The notes below the pieces were generated by a model that ran no database searches, had not been told where the DNA came from, and worked only from the letters and a program-made list of their open reading frames with translations. The position numbers were made by a program, and so were the translations under genes. DNA of 64,000 bases from positions 1-64,000 of the forward strand of contig NZ_BJND01000024.1 of assembly GCF_006539505.1 (NCBI RefSeq). Reading direction: 5' to 3'. Below are positions 26,292 through 35,346 of this stretch, one piece after another. Origin of the DNA: Streptomyces spinoverrucosus (lineage in GTDB: Bacteria; Actinomycetota; Actinomycetes; Streptomycetales; Streptomycetaceae). Numbering within the stretch: position 1 is the first letter of the stretch; every line of letters starts with the position of its first letter.

Positions 26292-27512
26292 ATGACCTCG
26301 AATTCGCGTGTGGTGGTGATCGGCGCCGGCCTCGCGGGCGTACGGCTCGCCCGGCGGCTCGGTGAGCTCGGCACGCCCGCGCTGATCGTCGGCGAGGAGG
26401 AGCACCGCCCGTACAACCGGGTCCTGCTCGCCGAGGTGCTGGCCGGCCGCTACAACCCGGACGTGATCTCCCTGCCGGGCCTGACGGCCCCGGCGGAGCT
26501 GGTCCGCGCCCGGGTGACCGGGATCGACCGTGCCGGGCGGACCGTGGCTTGCGCGGACGGCTCGGAGATCGCATACGACACGCTGGTCCTGGCCACCGGC
26601 TCCAACCCGGTGCTGCCGCCACTGCGCGGACTGTTCACTGCCGACCATGTGCTGCCCGAGGGCGTCCACGCCTTCCGCACCATGGACGACTGCCTGGGCC
26701 TGTCCAAGGCGGTACGCCCCGGCGTGCGCGCCGTCGTCATCGGCGGCGGGCTCCTCGGAGTCTCCGCCGCCCGTGCGCTCGCCGTGCGCGGCGCCCAGGT
26801 CGTGCTCGCCCAGCAGTCCGAGCGGCTCATGGAGCGCCAGCTCGACCCGGCCGCGTCCAAGCTGGTCAAGCGGCACCTGACCGACCTGGGCGTCGAGGTG
26901 CACACCGAGTGCCGGGTGCGGGACGTGCGCGTGGTCGGCGGCGCGGTCCGCTCGGTCGAGATGGCCGACGGATACGCCCTCGACGCCGACCTCGTGGTCC
27001 TGGCCTGCGGCGTCCGCCCCCGCGCGAAGCTCGCCGAGACGGCCGGGCTCGCGGTCCACAAGGGCGTCCTCGTCGACGACCAGCTGCGCACCTCCGACCC
27101 GCACATCTACGCGATCGGCGACTGCGCCCAGCACGACGGCAACCTCTACGGCCTCGCCACCCCCGCGCTCGACCAGGCCGACACCCTCGCCGAGCTGCTG
27201 GCCGGCAGCACCACCGCCCGCTACACCGGCACCCGCGCCCTCACCCGCCTCACCCTCGCCGGTCAGGCCCCCTTCGACCTCGCCGCGTTCGGCGAGACGG
27301 AACCCCGCCCCGGCGACGACGTCGTGCAGCTCGCCGACGCCACCCGGGGCACGTACCGCAAGGTCGTCGTCCGCGACGACCGCCTGGTCGGCGGGGTCCT
27401 CGTCGGCGAACTCGGCACCGTCGGCGCGCTCGCCCGCGCCTGGGAGGGAGCAGAGCCGCTCCCCGACGACGGCCCCCTGCTCCACCTGCTCACCAACGAT
27501 GGAGGCTCCTGA
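26292..27512 (+). CDS. FAD-dependent NAD(P)H oxidoreductase, nitrite/nitrate reductase partner
   Basis: 406 aa. FAD motif VVVIGAGLAGVRLARRLGE is followed by NAD motif AVVIGGGLLGVSAARALAVRG and a second FAD motif (TSDPHIYAIGDCA). The protein resembles the N-terminal half of NirB and rubredoxin/ferredoxin reductases but lacks iron-sulfur and siroheme domains. Its stop is directly followed by the nirB start, so the three genes 26292-30478 form an operon. A likely role is electron delivery to nitrite reductase or to NasA, which has no flavin domain of its own; this is inferred from position. Confidence 0.85.
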   Translation: MTSNSRVVVIGAGLAGVRLARRLGELGTPALIVGEEEHRPYNRVLLAEVLAGRYNPDVISLPGLTAPAELVRARVTGIDRAGRTVACADGSEIAYDTLVLATGSNPVLPPLRGLFTADHVLPEGVHAFRTMDDCLGLSKAVRPGVRAVVIGGGLLGVSAARALAVRGAQVVLAQQSERLMERQLDPAASKLVKRHLTDLGVEVHTECRVRDVRVVGGAVRSVEMADGYALDADLVVLACGVRPRAKLAETAGLAVHKGVLVDDQLRTSDPHIYAIGDCAQHDGNLYGLATPALDQADTLAELLAGSTTARYTGTRALTRLTLAGQAPFDLAAFGETEPRPGDDVVQLADATRGTYRKVVVRDDRLVGGVLVGELGTVGALARAWEGAEPLPDDGPLLHLLTNDGGS

Positions 27513-30131
27513 ATGACCGCCGCCCTGGGGGCCACCCCCACGATCGTGCTCGTCGGCCACGGGATGGTCGGCCAGCGCTTCCTCGAAGCACTCGCCGAGC
27601 GCGGCCTGACCGCCACGCACCGCGTGGTCGTGCTGTGCGAGGAGCCGCGTCCGGCGTACGACCGCGTGGCGCTCACCTCGTACTTCTCGGGCAAGACGCC
27701 CGAGGACCTGTCGATGACCGACATGGAGTTCATCAAGGACCACGGCATCGAGCTGTACGTCGGTGACCCGGCGGTCTCCGTCGACCGCGAGGCCCGGCAG
27801 GTCACCGCCGAGTCCGGCCAGGTCTTCGGGTACGACGTCCTCGTCCTCGCCACCGGCTCGTACCCGTTCGTGCCGCCGGTCCCGAACAAGGACGCCACCG
27901 GCTGCTTCGTCTACCGCACGATCGAGGACCTGCTCGCGATCGAGGAGTACGCCAAGACGAAGGCCACGACCGGTGCCGTGGTCGGCGGTGGTCTGCTGGG
28001 TCTTGAGGCCGCCGGTGCGCTGAAGGGCCTGGGCGTCGAGACGCACATCGTGGAGTTCGCGCCCCGTCTGATGCCGGTGCAGGTCGACGAGGGCGGCGGC
28101 GCGGCGCTGCTGCGCACCATCGAGGACATGGGCCTGAGCGTCCACACGGGCGTGGGCACGCAGGAGATCGTGACGGGCGCCGATGGTGCCGTCAGCGGCA
28201 TGAAGCTGTCCGACGGCTCCGAACTCGCCACCGACATGGTGGTGTTCTCCGCCGGTGTCCGCCCCCGCGACCAGCTGGCCCGGGACTGCGGTCTGACGGT
28301 CGGCGAGCGCGGCGGCATCACCGTCGACGAGCAGTGCCGTACGGTCGCCGACCCGCACGTGTTCGCGATCGGCGAGTGCGCGCAGGCGGTGGACGGCCGG
28401 GTGTACGGCCTGGTCGCCCCCGGCTACGAGCAGGCCGAGACAGCGGCGGCGACGATCGCGGCCGACGAGGCTTCGTTCGTCGGCGCCGACTTGTCGACAA
28501 AGCTGAAGCTGCTCGGCGTCGATGTGGCCTCCTTCGGTGACGCGCACGGCACCGCCGAGGACTGCCTGGACGTCGTCTACTCCGATTCCCGCAGCGGCCT
28601 GTACAAGAAGCTGGTCATCGGCCGCGACGGCACGCTGCTCGGCGGCATCCTGGTCGGCGACGCGGAGGCGTACGGCACGCTGAAGGCCTTCACCGGTTCC
28701 GTCCCGCCGGTCTCGCCCGAGTCGCTGGTGCTGCCCGCCGGCGCCGGGGAGTCCGCCCAGCTCGGCCCGACCGCGCTGCCGGACGACGCGATCATCTGCT
28801 CCTGCAACAACGTCCGCAAGGGCACGATCCGCGAGGCGGTCACCGAGCACAAGTGCACCACGGTGCCCGAGGTGAAGAAGTGCACCAAGGCCGGTACGAC
28901 GTGCGGCAGTTGCGTCAAGGTGCTCGGCCAGCTGGTCACCGCCGAGCTGGAGGCGAGCGGCGTCGAGGTCGACAAGGGCCTGTGCGGCTGCTTCGGCCAG
29001 ACCCGCGAGGAGCTGTACGAGATCGTCCTGGCCCTGCGCATCACCTCGTACCAGGACCTCCTGGACCGCTACGGCCGTGAGGGCGCCCGGGGCGGCGACG
29101 GCTGCGAGGTCTGCAAGCCGGCGGTCGCCTCGATCATCGCCTCCCTCGCCCCGACGATCGGCGCGAACGGCTACGTCCTGGACGGCGAGCAGGCGTCCCT
29201 GCAGGACACCAACGACCACTTCCTGGCCAACCTCCAGAAGAACGGCTCGTACTCCGTCGTCCCTCGTATCCCCGGCGGTGAGATCGCGCCGGAGAAACTG
29301 ATCGTGATCGGCGAGATCGCCCGTGACTTCGGCCTCTACACGAAGATCACCGGCGGTCAGCGGATCGACATGTTCGGCGCCCGCGTCGAGCAACTGCCGC
29401 TGATCTGGGCACGCCTGGTGGACGCCGGTTTCGAGTCCGGCCACGCCTACGGCAAGTCCCTGCGCACCGTGAAGTCCTGCGTGGGCCAGACCTGGTGCCG
29501 GTACGGCGTGCAGGACTCGGTCCGGATGGCGATCGACCTGGAGCTGCGCTACCGCGGCCTGCGCTCCCCGCACAAACTCAAGTCGGCGGTCTCCGGCTGC
29601 GCCCGGGAGTGCGCGGAGGCCCAGTCGAAGGACTTCGGCGTGATCGCCACGTCGAACGGCTGGAACCTGTACGTCGCCGGCAACGGCGGCGCCACCCCCC
29701 GCCACGCGGACCTGCTGGCGCAGGACCTGTCGGACGCCGAACTGATCCGCCTGATCGACCGCTTCCTGATGTTCTACATCCGCACGGCGGACCGCCTGGA
29801 GCGCACGTCGACCTGGCTGGAACGCATCCCCGGCGGCCTGGACCACGTACGGGACGTGGTCGTGCACGACTCGCTCGGCATCTGCGAGGAGCTGGAGCGG
29901 CTGATGTCGGCGCACGTCGCCAACTACCGCGACGAGTGGTCGGAGACGATCAACGACCCCGAGAAGCTGGCCCGCTTCGTCTCCTTCGTGAACGCGCCCG
30001 ACACCCCCGACCCGGTCGTCGGCTTCGTCCCCGAACGCGACCAGATCAAGCCCGACCTGCCGCTGCTGTCGATCGGCATGCGACCGGCCGAAGACACGGC
30101 AGACGTCCTGGAAGGAACCGCCCAGCGATGA
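27513..30131 (+). CDS. nirB: Nitrite reductase (NADH), large subunit
   Basis: 872 aa. Domains in order are FAD/NAD reductase (IVLVGHGMVGQRFLEAL; AVVGGGLLGLEAAGALKG), a BFD-like 2Fe-2S domain (CSCNNV...TTCGSC, then a second Cys pair CGCF/CEVC), the ferredoxin-like half domain, and the siroheme/4Fe-4S domain. In the last, SCVGQTWCRYG and SGCARECAEAQSKDFG supply the cluster ligands. It reduces nitrite to ammonium with NADH in the cytoplasm. It overlaps nirD (ATGA) and follows the FAD gene without a gap. Confidence 0.96.
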   Translation: MTAALGATPTIVLVGHGMVGQRFLEALAERGLTATHRVVVLCEEPRPAYDRVALTSYFSGKTPEDLSMTDMEFIKDHGIELYVGDPAVSVDREARQVTAESGQVFGYDVLVLATGSYPFVPPVPNKDATGCFVYRTIEDLLAIEEYAKTKATTGAVVGGGLLGLEAAGALKGLGVETHIVEFAPRLMPVQVDEGGGAALLRTIEDMGLSVHTGVGTQEIVTGADGAVSGMKLSDGSELATDMVVFSAGVRPRDQLARDCGLTVGERGGITVDEQCRTVADPHVFAIGECAQAVDGRVYGLVAPGYEQAETAAATIAADEASFVGADLSTKLKLLGVDVASFGDAHGTAEDCLDVVYSDSRSGLYKKLVIGRDGTLLGGILVGDAEAYGTLKAFTGSVPPVSPESLVLPAGAGESAQLGPTALPDDAIICSCNNVRKGTIREAVTEHKCTTVPEVKKCTKAGTTCGSCVKVLGQLVTAELEASGVEVDKGLCGCFGQTREELYEIVLALRITSYQDLLDRYGREGARGGDGCEVCKPAVASIIASLAPTIGANGYVLDGEQASLQDTNDHFLANLQKNGSYSVVPRIPGGEIAPEKLIVIGEIARDFGLYTKITGGQRIDMFGARVEQLPLIWARLVDAGFESGHAYGKSLRTVKSCVGQTWCRYGVQDSVRMAIDLELRYRGLRSPHKLKSAVSGCARECAEAQSKDFGVIATSNGWNLYVAGNGGATPRHADLLAQDLSDAELIRLIDRFLMFYIRTADRLERTSTWLERIPGGLDHVRDVVVHDSLGICEELERLMSAHVANYRDEWSETINDPEKLARFVSFVNAPDTPDPVVGFVPERDQIKPDLPLLSIGMRPAEDTADVLEGTAQR

Positions 30132-30478
30132 CCTTGGCACCCGAGACGACCGACCTCAAGGTCCAACTCCGGCTGACCGACGACTGGTTCACGGTCTGCG
30201 ACCTGCACCTGCTGCTCCCCGGCCGCGGCGTGGCGGCCCTGCTGCCGGACGGCAACCAGGTCGCCGTCTTCCGCGACCGCAAGGGCCGGCTGTACGCCAT
30301 CGACAACCGCGACCCCTTCACCGGCGCCGCGGTCCTCTCCCGGGGCCTCATCGGCACCCACCAGGACCGCCCGTTCGTCGCCTCGCCCCTGCTCAAGCAG
30401 CGCTTCGACCTGCTGTCCGGCCAGTGCCTGGACGACGAGTCGGTGCGGGTGGCGACGTACGAGGTACGGGCGGCCTGA
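30128..30478 (+). CDS. nirD: Nitrite reductase (NADH), small subunit
   Basis: 116 aa, a Rieske-like NirD fold starting TDDWFTVCDLHLLLPGRGVA, with LYAIDNRDPFTGAAVLSRG and PLLKQRFDLLSGQCLDDE. As in other NirD proteins, the Cys/His ligands of true Rieske clusters are absent. The ATG overlaps the nirB stop by four bases, giving translational coupling. It partners NirB in nitrite assimilation. Confidence 0.93.
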   Translation: MTLAPETTDLKVQLRLTDDWFTVCDLHLLLPGRGVAALLPDGNQVAVFRDRKGRLYAIDNRDPFTGAAVLSRGLIGTHQDRPFVASPLLKQRFDLLSGQCLDDESVRVATYEVRAA

Positions 30479-30482
30479 TCCG

Positions 30483-32138
30483 TCAACGGGGCGTGGGGCT
30501 GGGTGAGTCGTCGCCGAGCGGTGGACGCGTGTCCAGGTAGAACCATTCGGCGCTGGGGCCGGGGGCAGGCTGGGGGTCACTGAGGTCCGGGACCTTCACC
30601 TCGGGCACCTTCGCCCCCGCCCCCGTCAGATCCGGCATCAGCAGCTCCACCCGTAGCCCGGCCCCGCGCTGCTGTGCCACGAACTCGTCGATCTGGGTGC
30701 GGCAGGCGTGGTCGAGGTGGGTGACCCCGAGCAGGTCGAGCCGGATGCGCGGCTTGCCCGCGGCGGCGGCCTGCTCCAGAGCCTCGATCAGGCGCGGCAG
30801 CCGCAGGAAGGTGGCGTTGCCCGCCATGACGACCCGGGCGGTGTCGTCGTCGATGTGCTGCCGTACGACCGCCTGGGACATCCGCAGCGCGGCCAGCACC
30901 ACCCCGGCCGCGAGGCCGATCAGGACACCCTCCAGCAGCGCGGTGGCCGTGATGACGAGAGTGGTGAGCGCCATGACCGCGAACTCTCCCCGGTCCTGCC
31001 GCCACATCTTCGGGAACTCCTCCGGCGCGAACAGCTTCCAGCCGCTGTGCACCAGCACCCCGGCGAGCACCGAGATCGGGATCAGCGCGAGGACCTGGGG
31101 CAGCAGCAGCGCGAAGGCGAGCAGCCACAGGCCGTGCAGGGTGCGGGAGATGCGGGTCCTGGCCCCCGCCTGGACGTTCGCCGAGCTGCGGGCGACGACC
31201 GCCGTGACAGGGAGCGCGCCGAGGATACCGGCCACCGTGTTGCCCGCGCCCTGGGCGATGAGCTCGGTGTTGTAGCGGGTGCGCGGGCCGGTGTGCATAC
31301 GGTCCACGGCCGCCGCGGTGAACAGGCTCTCCGCCGACGCGATCACCGTGAAGGTGAGGATCGCGGTGATGATCCCGGCGTCGGCGAGGCCCGCGAACTG
31401 CCCCGGACCCGGCACGTCGACGGCGTCCGCGAGATTGCCGACCTGGAGGGTCTTCACGTCCACGCCGGGCAGCGCTGCGACCGCGATGCCGATGCCCACG
31501 GCGACGAGCGCGGCCGGGATCTTCTTCACCGGGCCCGGCGCCTTCTTCCAGACGAAGCTGAGCACGATGGTGACGACGCCGAGGCCCGCCGCGATCATCG
31601 CCTGAGGGTCGGCCGCGACACCCGCGAGCAGCCCGGGCACACCGGCGATGTTCTCGAACGGGGTGCCGGGCGCCTTGGCGTCGGACATCGGATACAGCTG
31701 GCTGAACATCAGCGGCAGCCCGATGCCCGCGAGCATGCCCTGGACGACGGCGAGGGAGATCGCCTGGAACACCCGGCCCAGCTTCACCAGTCCCAGCACG
31801 ATCTGCAGGACGCCGGAGAAGAGGACGATCACACCGAGCATGGCGACGCCGTGCTCGAGCACGGTCTCCGCGACCAGCGCGGCCAGCCCGGCGGCCGGCC
31901 CGCTGACCTGGAGGGTACTGCCCCGTACCGCCCCGACCACCAGCCCGCCCACGACTCCGGAGATGATCCCCAGCTCGGCGGGCACGCCTGAGGCGACGGC
32001 GACGCCGATGCACAGGGGCAGGGCGACCAGGAAGACGACGAGGGAGGCGGTGATCTCGGTACCGAGGTCGGCTTTGCCGGTCGTACTCGATCGGGTCTTA
32101 CGAGGTCCCGCCATACGCCGTGCGTGCGCCCCGCTCAT
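30483..32138 (-). CDS. SulP-family anion (probable bicarbonate) transporter with STAS domain
   Basis: 551 aa. About 12 membrane helices form a SulP core (EITASLVVFLVALPLCIGVA, GSTLQVSGPAAGLAALVAE), and the C-terminus is a short STAS domain (DLLGVTHLDHACRTQIDEF). ATG 32138 overlaps the stop of the upstream carbonic anhydrase (ATGA), so the two are coupled. SulP proteins carry sulfate, bicarbonate or other anions; the tight link to carbonic anhydrase favours bicarbonate, as in BicA-type systems. The frame stays open upstream, antisense-free of other starts of value, but the ATG given fits the family length. Confidence 0.88.
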   Translation of the reverse strand: MSGAHARRMAGPRKTRSSTTGKADLGTEITASLVVFLVALPLCIGVAVASGVPAELGIISGVVGGLVVGAVRGSTLQVSGPAAGLAALVAETVLEHGVAMLGVIVLFSGVLQIVLGLVKLGRVFQAISLAVVQGMLAGIGLPLMFSQLYPMSDAKAPGTPFENIAGVPGLLAGVAADPQAMIAAGLGVVTIVLSFVWKKAPGPVKKIPAALVAVGIGIAVAALPGVDVKTLQVGNLADAVDVPGPGQFAGLADAGIITAILTFTVIASAESLFTAAAVDRMHTGPRTRYNTELIAQGAGNTVAGILGALPVTAVVARSSANVQAGARTRISRTLHGLWLLAFALLLPQVLALIPISVLAGVLVHSGWKLFAPEEFPKMWRQDRGEFAVMALTTLVITATALLEGVLIGLAAGVVLAALRMSQAVVRQHIDDDTARVVMAGNATFLRLPRLIEALEQAAAAGKPRIRLDLLGVTHLDHACRTQIDEFVAQQRGAGLRVELLMPDLTGAGAKVPEVKVPDLSDPQPAPGPSAEWFYLDTRPPLGDDSPSPTPR

Positions 32139-32749
32139 GACCCGTGCACCCGGAACCGGTCGTCCTCGTCGAGTTCGTGGACCGTGCCGGTGGCGATCTC
32201 GTAGTACCAGCCGTGCAGCCGCAGTCGCCCGGCCTCGATCAGCCGCCGGGCGACCGGATACCCGCGCAGGGCGGCGAGCTGATTGCGCACGTTGAGCTGC
32301 ACGACCTCGCGCAGCGCCGGGTCCATGGTCTTTGCGGCTTCCCCGAGTACAGGCTCCAACCCCGGCCGCGCGAGGTCCAGCCAGGCGTCCACCCTGGGCA
32401 GCCCGGACAGATCGGCGCCGTGTGTGATCGCGCCCATGGCCCCGCAGTGGGAATGGCCACACACCACCACGTCCTGAACGCCCAGCACTTCGAGCGCGTA
32501 CTCGATGGTGGCGGCCTCGCCGGAGGCCGCCCCGTGCTCCTCGTGCGGCGGCACGATGTTGCCCGCATTTCGCAGCTCGAATATCTCGCCGGGCCGTGCG
32601 CCGGTGATCAGCGCGGGAATCACCCGGGAGTCCGAGCAGGTAATGAACAGGGCCTCGGGAAATTGCCCGACGACCAGTTTCCGGTATTCGTCGCTCTCGA
32701 AGTCGACCCGTCGCTTGAACGACCGGGCGCGGTCCAGCAACGCCTTCAT
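32135..32749 (-). CDS. Beta-carbonic anhydrase coupled to SulP transporter
   Basis: 204 aa. Zinc ligands are Cys38, His99 and Cys102, with the Asp40-Arg42 dyad (CSDSR and CGHSHCG motifs). It interconverts CO2 and bicarbonate in the cytoplasm. AAGGAGG lies five bases before ATG 32749. It overlaps the SulP gene by four bases, so bicarbonate transport and hydration are co-expressed. A second, distinct beta-carbonic anhydrase is carried on the transposon at 48511. Confidence 0.94.
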   Translation of the reverse strand: MKALLDRARSFKRRVDFESDEYRKLVVGQFPEALFITCSDSRVIPALITGARPGEIFELRNAGNIVPPHEEHGAASGEAATIEYALEVLGVQDVVVCGHSHCGAMGAITHGADLSGLPRVDAWLDLARPGLEPVLGEAAKTMDPALREVVQLNVRNQLAALRGYPVARRLIEAGRLRLHGWYYEIATGTVHELDEDDRFRVHGS

Positions 32750-32956
32750 CCTGCCTCCTTGGCATGGGTTCCGACCTGGCGCTGAGACCGTAGGAGCACG
32801 ATGTACAGAGAAAGGTTAGGCGAACACTAAGTCCCCGAATACAAGCGGTTTCTGAGGGCCATTTCACAAAGGCCGGAATCACCAATCCGGGCTGCACATT
32901 CTCTTGTAGCGTGTCGACCGATTTCATCCAGCCTTTTCATCGAGAGACAGGACGCC

Positions 32957-33640
32957 ATGGGCGTACGAGTGCTGCTCATCGAGGACGACGAGACGATCGC
33001 CGAACCGCTCGCCGACGGACTGCGGCACTTCGGTCTGACAGTCCATCGTGTCGCCACCGGCGCCGAGGGGCTGGCGGGGCCGTACGGCGACGTCGTCCTG
33101 CTGGACCTGGGCCTGCCCGACATGGACGGCATCGACGTCTGCCGCGGCATCCGCCGGTCCTCCGACGTGCCCGTCATCATCCTCAGCGCGCGGGGCGAGG
33201 AGGCCGACCGGGTGCTGGGCCTGGAGCTGGGCGCCGACGACTATGTGGCGAAGCCGTTCAGCGTACGGGAGTTGGTGGCCCGCATCCGGGCGGTGCACCG
33301 GCGTCACGGCCGGCGGCCGGACGAGCAGGAACCGTCGTACGACGTCGGCCCGCTGGTCGTGGACCGGCGCACCCGGCAGGTGTGGGTCGGCGAGGAGCCG
33401 GTCACACTGACACCGAAGGAGTTCGAACTGCTGGCGCTGCTCTCCGAGGACGCCGGCGCGGTGTACTCACGGCAGCAGATCCTCAACCGGGTCTGGGACG
33501 AGCACTACGACGGCCCGACCAAGACCCTGGACGTCCATGTGGCCACCCTGCGCCGCAAACTCGGCCACCCGGCGTGGATCCAGACCCTGCGGGGCGTCGG
33601 CTTCCGGCTCGCCGTGAGCCCCGCCGACGGCTCCTCATGA
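32957..33640 (+). CDS. OmpR-family response regulator
   Basis: 227 aa. The receiver domain has acidic pocket IEDDE, phospho-acceptor Asp50 (VVLLDLGLPDMDG) and conserved Lys in DDYVAKPF. The C-terminal winged helix (LTPKEFELLALLSEDAG; KTLDVHVATLRRKLG) is of the OmpR/PhoB type. Its stop overlaps the kinase start (ATGA). It is divergent from the carbonic anhydrase/SulP pair across 207 bp, so control of that pair is possible but not shown. Confidence 0.95.
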   Translation: MGVRVLLIEDDETIAEPLADGLRHFGLTVHRVATGAEGLAGPYGDVVLLDLGLPDMDGIDVCRGIRRSSDVPVIILSARGEEADRVLGLELGADDYVAKPFSVRELVARIRAVHRRHGRRPDEQEPSYDVGPLVVDRRTRQVWVGEEPVTLTPKEFELLALLSEDAGAVYSRQQILNRVWDEHYDGPTKTLDVHVATLRRKLGHPAWIQTLRGVGFRLAVSPADGSS

Positions 33641-35127
33641 CCCGCCGCCTGCTGCTGAGTTACCTGAGCCTCGCCGCCCTCGTCCTGCTCGGACTGGAGA
33701 TCCCGCTCGGGTTCGTCTACTCGCGCGCCGAGCGGGAGCGGATCGTCAACGCCGCGAACAACGAGGCCGACGCGGTGGCGGCGTTCGCCGAGCTGTCGGT
33801 GGCCGCCGGGCGCGGGGACGAACTCGTGGAGCGGGCCGAGCACTGCGCCGAGCGCATCGGCGGGCAGGTGGTCGTGCTGGACGCGGACGGCACCGTACTC
33901 GCGGCCTCGCCCGCACTGTCCGCCGAGCAGCAACGCACCGTCGCCGCCCGCCCCGAGGTCGCGGCGGCCCTGCGCGGCCGCCCCACCACATCCGTACGCG
34001 CGTCCACGACCGGCGGCGTGCGCTACCTGTCGGTCGCGGCACCGGTCGGACACCGGGCACAGGGCGCCGTACGGATCACCCTGCCGACGGACGCGGTGCA
34101 CGACCGCGTCAACCGGGTGTGGCTGCTGCTGGCCGTCGTAGGCCTCGCGGTCCTCACCGGGGTCGTGGCGGTGGCGTTCGCGTTCGCGCGCTGGGCCGGA
34201 CGCCCCATCCGCCGCCTGGAGGAGGCCGCGCACCGCCTCGCCGACGGGAACCCGTCCACCTGCGTACCGATCACCTCGGGACCGCCGGAGGTACGCAGCC
34301 TGGCGGCCGCGTTCAACCGCACCGCGGCCCGCCTCGAACACCTCCTGGCCTCCCAGCGCGCCTTCGCCGGGGAGGCGTCCCACCAGCTGAAGACCCCCCT
34401 GGCGGCCCTCCGCCTGCGCCTGGAGAACCTCGAACCGGCCGTGGCCCGCCGCGCCCGCCCAGGCCTGACCGCCGCCGTCACCGAGACCGACCGGCTGGCC
34501 CGCATGGTCGAGGGCCTGCTGGCGATGGCCCGCCTGGAGGAGGACACGACCCTGCCCGGCCCCGTCGACGTGGGCGAGGTGTGCGCAGAACGCCACCGCG
34601 CCTGGCAGCCGCTGTTCGCCCGTGAGGACGTCTCGCTGGTCCTCTTCGCCGGCAGCGTCGGCCCCGTCCTCGCCCTCCCCGGAGCCGTCGAACAGATCCT
34701 GGACAACCTCCTCTCCAACGCCCTGCGGGCCTCCCCCGCCGACAGCACGGTCACGATGGAGCTACGGCTGGTGGTCCCGTTCCGCCGCCCCCTGCGCGAC
34801 AGCCGCCCCTGCTGGGTCGACCTGCACGTCACCGACGAGGGCCCCGGCATGACGGCGGAGCAGCGCGCCCGCGCCTTCGACCGCTTCTGGCGCGCCCCCG
34901 GCGCACCCAAGGGGGGCACGGGCCTGGGCCTGTCCCTGGTCCAGCGCCTGGCCCACGCGGGCGGCGGCGAGGTGACCCTGCGCCCGGCGGCGACGGGCGG
35001 CTTGGACGCGGTGGTCCGCTTTCCGTCGGCGGAGGCCGCGCCATCCATACCTGGCCCCGTCGGCGGGGATCCTCGGGCAGGCCGACCAGCTCCACAACCG
35101 CCGATCTCGACCAGCTCGACCACGTAG
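33637..35127 (+). CDS. Sensor histidine kinase
   Basis: 496 aa. Two membrane helices flank an extracytoplasmic sensor region (about residues 28-155). A HAMP linker, the H box with phospho-acceptor His249 (GEASHQLKTPLAALRL), the N box (NLLSNALRAS), G1 DEGPGM and G2 GGTGLGLSLV follow. It is the partner of the overlapping OmpR regulator. The C-terminal 30 residues are low complexity and rich in Pro and Ser. The signal sensed is unknown. Confidence 0.94.
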   Translation: MTRRLLLSYLSLAALVLLGLEIPLGFVYSRAERERIVNAANNEADAVAAFAELSVAAGRGDELVERAEHCAERIGGQVVVLDADGTVLAASPALSAEQQRTVAARPEVAAALRGRPTTSVRASTTGGVRYLSVAAPVGHRAQGAVRITLPTDAVHDRVNRVWLLLAVVGLAVLTGVVAVAFAFARWAGRPIRRLEEAAHRLADGNPSTCVPITSGPPEVRSLAAAFNRTAARLEHLLASQRAFAGEASHQLKTPLAALRLRLENLEPAVARRARPGLTAAVTETDRLARMVEGLLAMARLEEDTTLPGPVDVGEVCAERHRAWQPLFAREDVSLVLFAGSVGPVLALPGAVEQILDNLLSNALRASPADSTVTMELRLVVPFRRPLRDSRPCWVDLHVTDEGPGMTAEQRARAFDRFWRAPGAPKGGTGLGLSLVQRLAHAGGGEVTLRPAATGGLDAVVRFPSAEAAPSIPGPVGGDPRAGRPAPQPPISTSSTT

Positions 35128-35161
35128 GCTGAATCCCGCGTGGGACGGACAGGAGGCTGAG

Positions 35162-35230
35162 GTGGCCGAGACGACGCCGGCCGAGGTGATGGCCGAACTG
35201 GCCGGGCTGGAGGACCCCAAGACGCGAGCG
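35162..35230 (+). pseudogene. DNA alkylation repeat protein (AlkD-like), 5' remnant
   Basis: The first 22-23 codons (MAETTPAEVMAELAGLEDPK) match the N-terminus of actinobacterial DNA alkylation repeat (HEAT-like) glycosylase-type proteins. The homology then stops at the edge of the tnpB element. The frame runs on to 35350 into element sequence and encodes nothing recognisable. The C-terminal half of the same gene resumes at 36729 on the other side of the element, so the gene is broken and its middle (about 80 codons) is missing. Confidence 0.7.
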
Positions 35231-35346
35231 GTCACCTTCTCGGCCGTGAACGGCCGAGCTTGTGCGCTCGATCCGTTCACACCTCGTCGCGCTCCCGACT
35301 GCCCCCTACGACAGGACGGTCACGGGTCGCATCTCCCACCCTCCGG
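35231..35346 (-). ncRNA. Candidate right-end guide RNA (reRNA/omega RNA) of TnpB
   Basis: In IS200/IS605 elements the RNA guide of TnpB comes from the 3' end of tnpB and the element's right end, with the guide taken from flanking DNA. Here the region after the tnpB stop (minus strand) is 116 bp, structured, and ends with the hairpin 35240-35257. The adjacent host bases (alkD-like 5' remnant) would be the guide. This is position-based inference; the RNA itself cannot be seen. Confidence 0.4.

Noticed and set aside
26166..30140. 1324-codon open frame on the minus strand
   Set aside because: Antisense of the FAD gene and nirB, low-complexity His/Gln/Asp/Arg sequence typical of reverse-frame GC-rich DNA; nirB and its partners have clear motifs.
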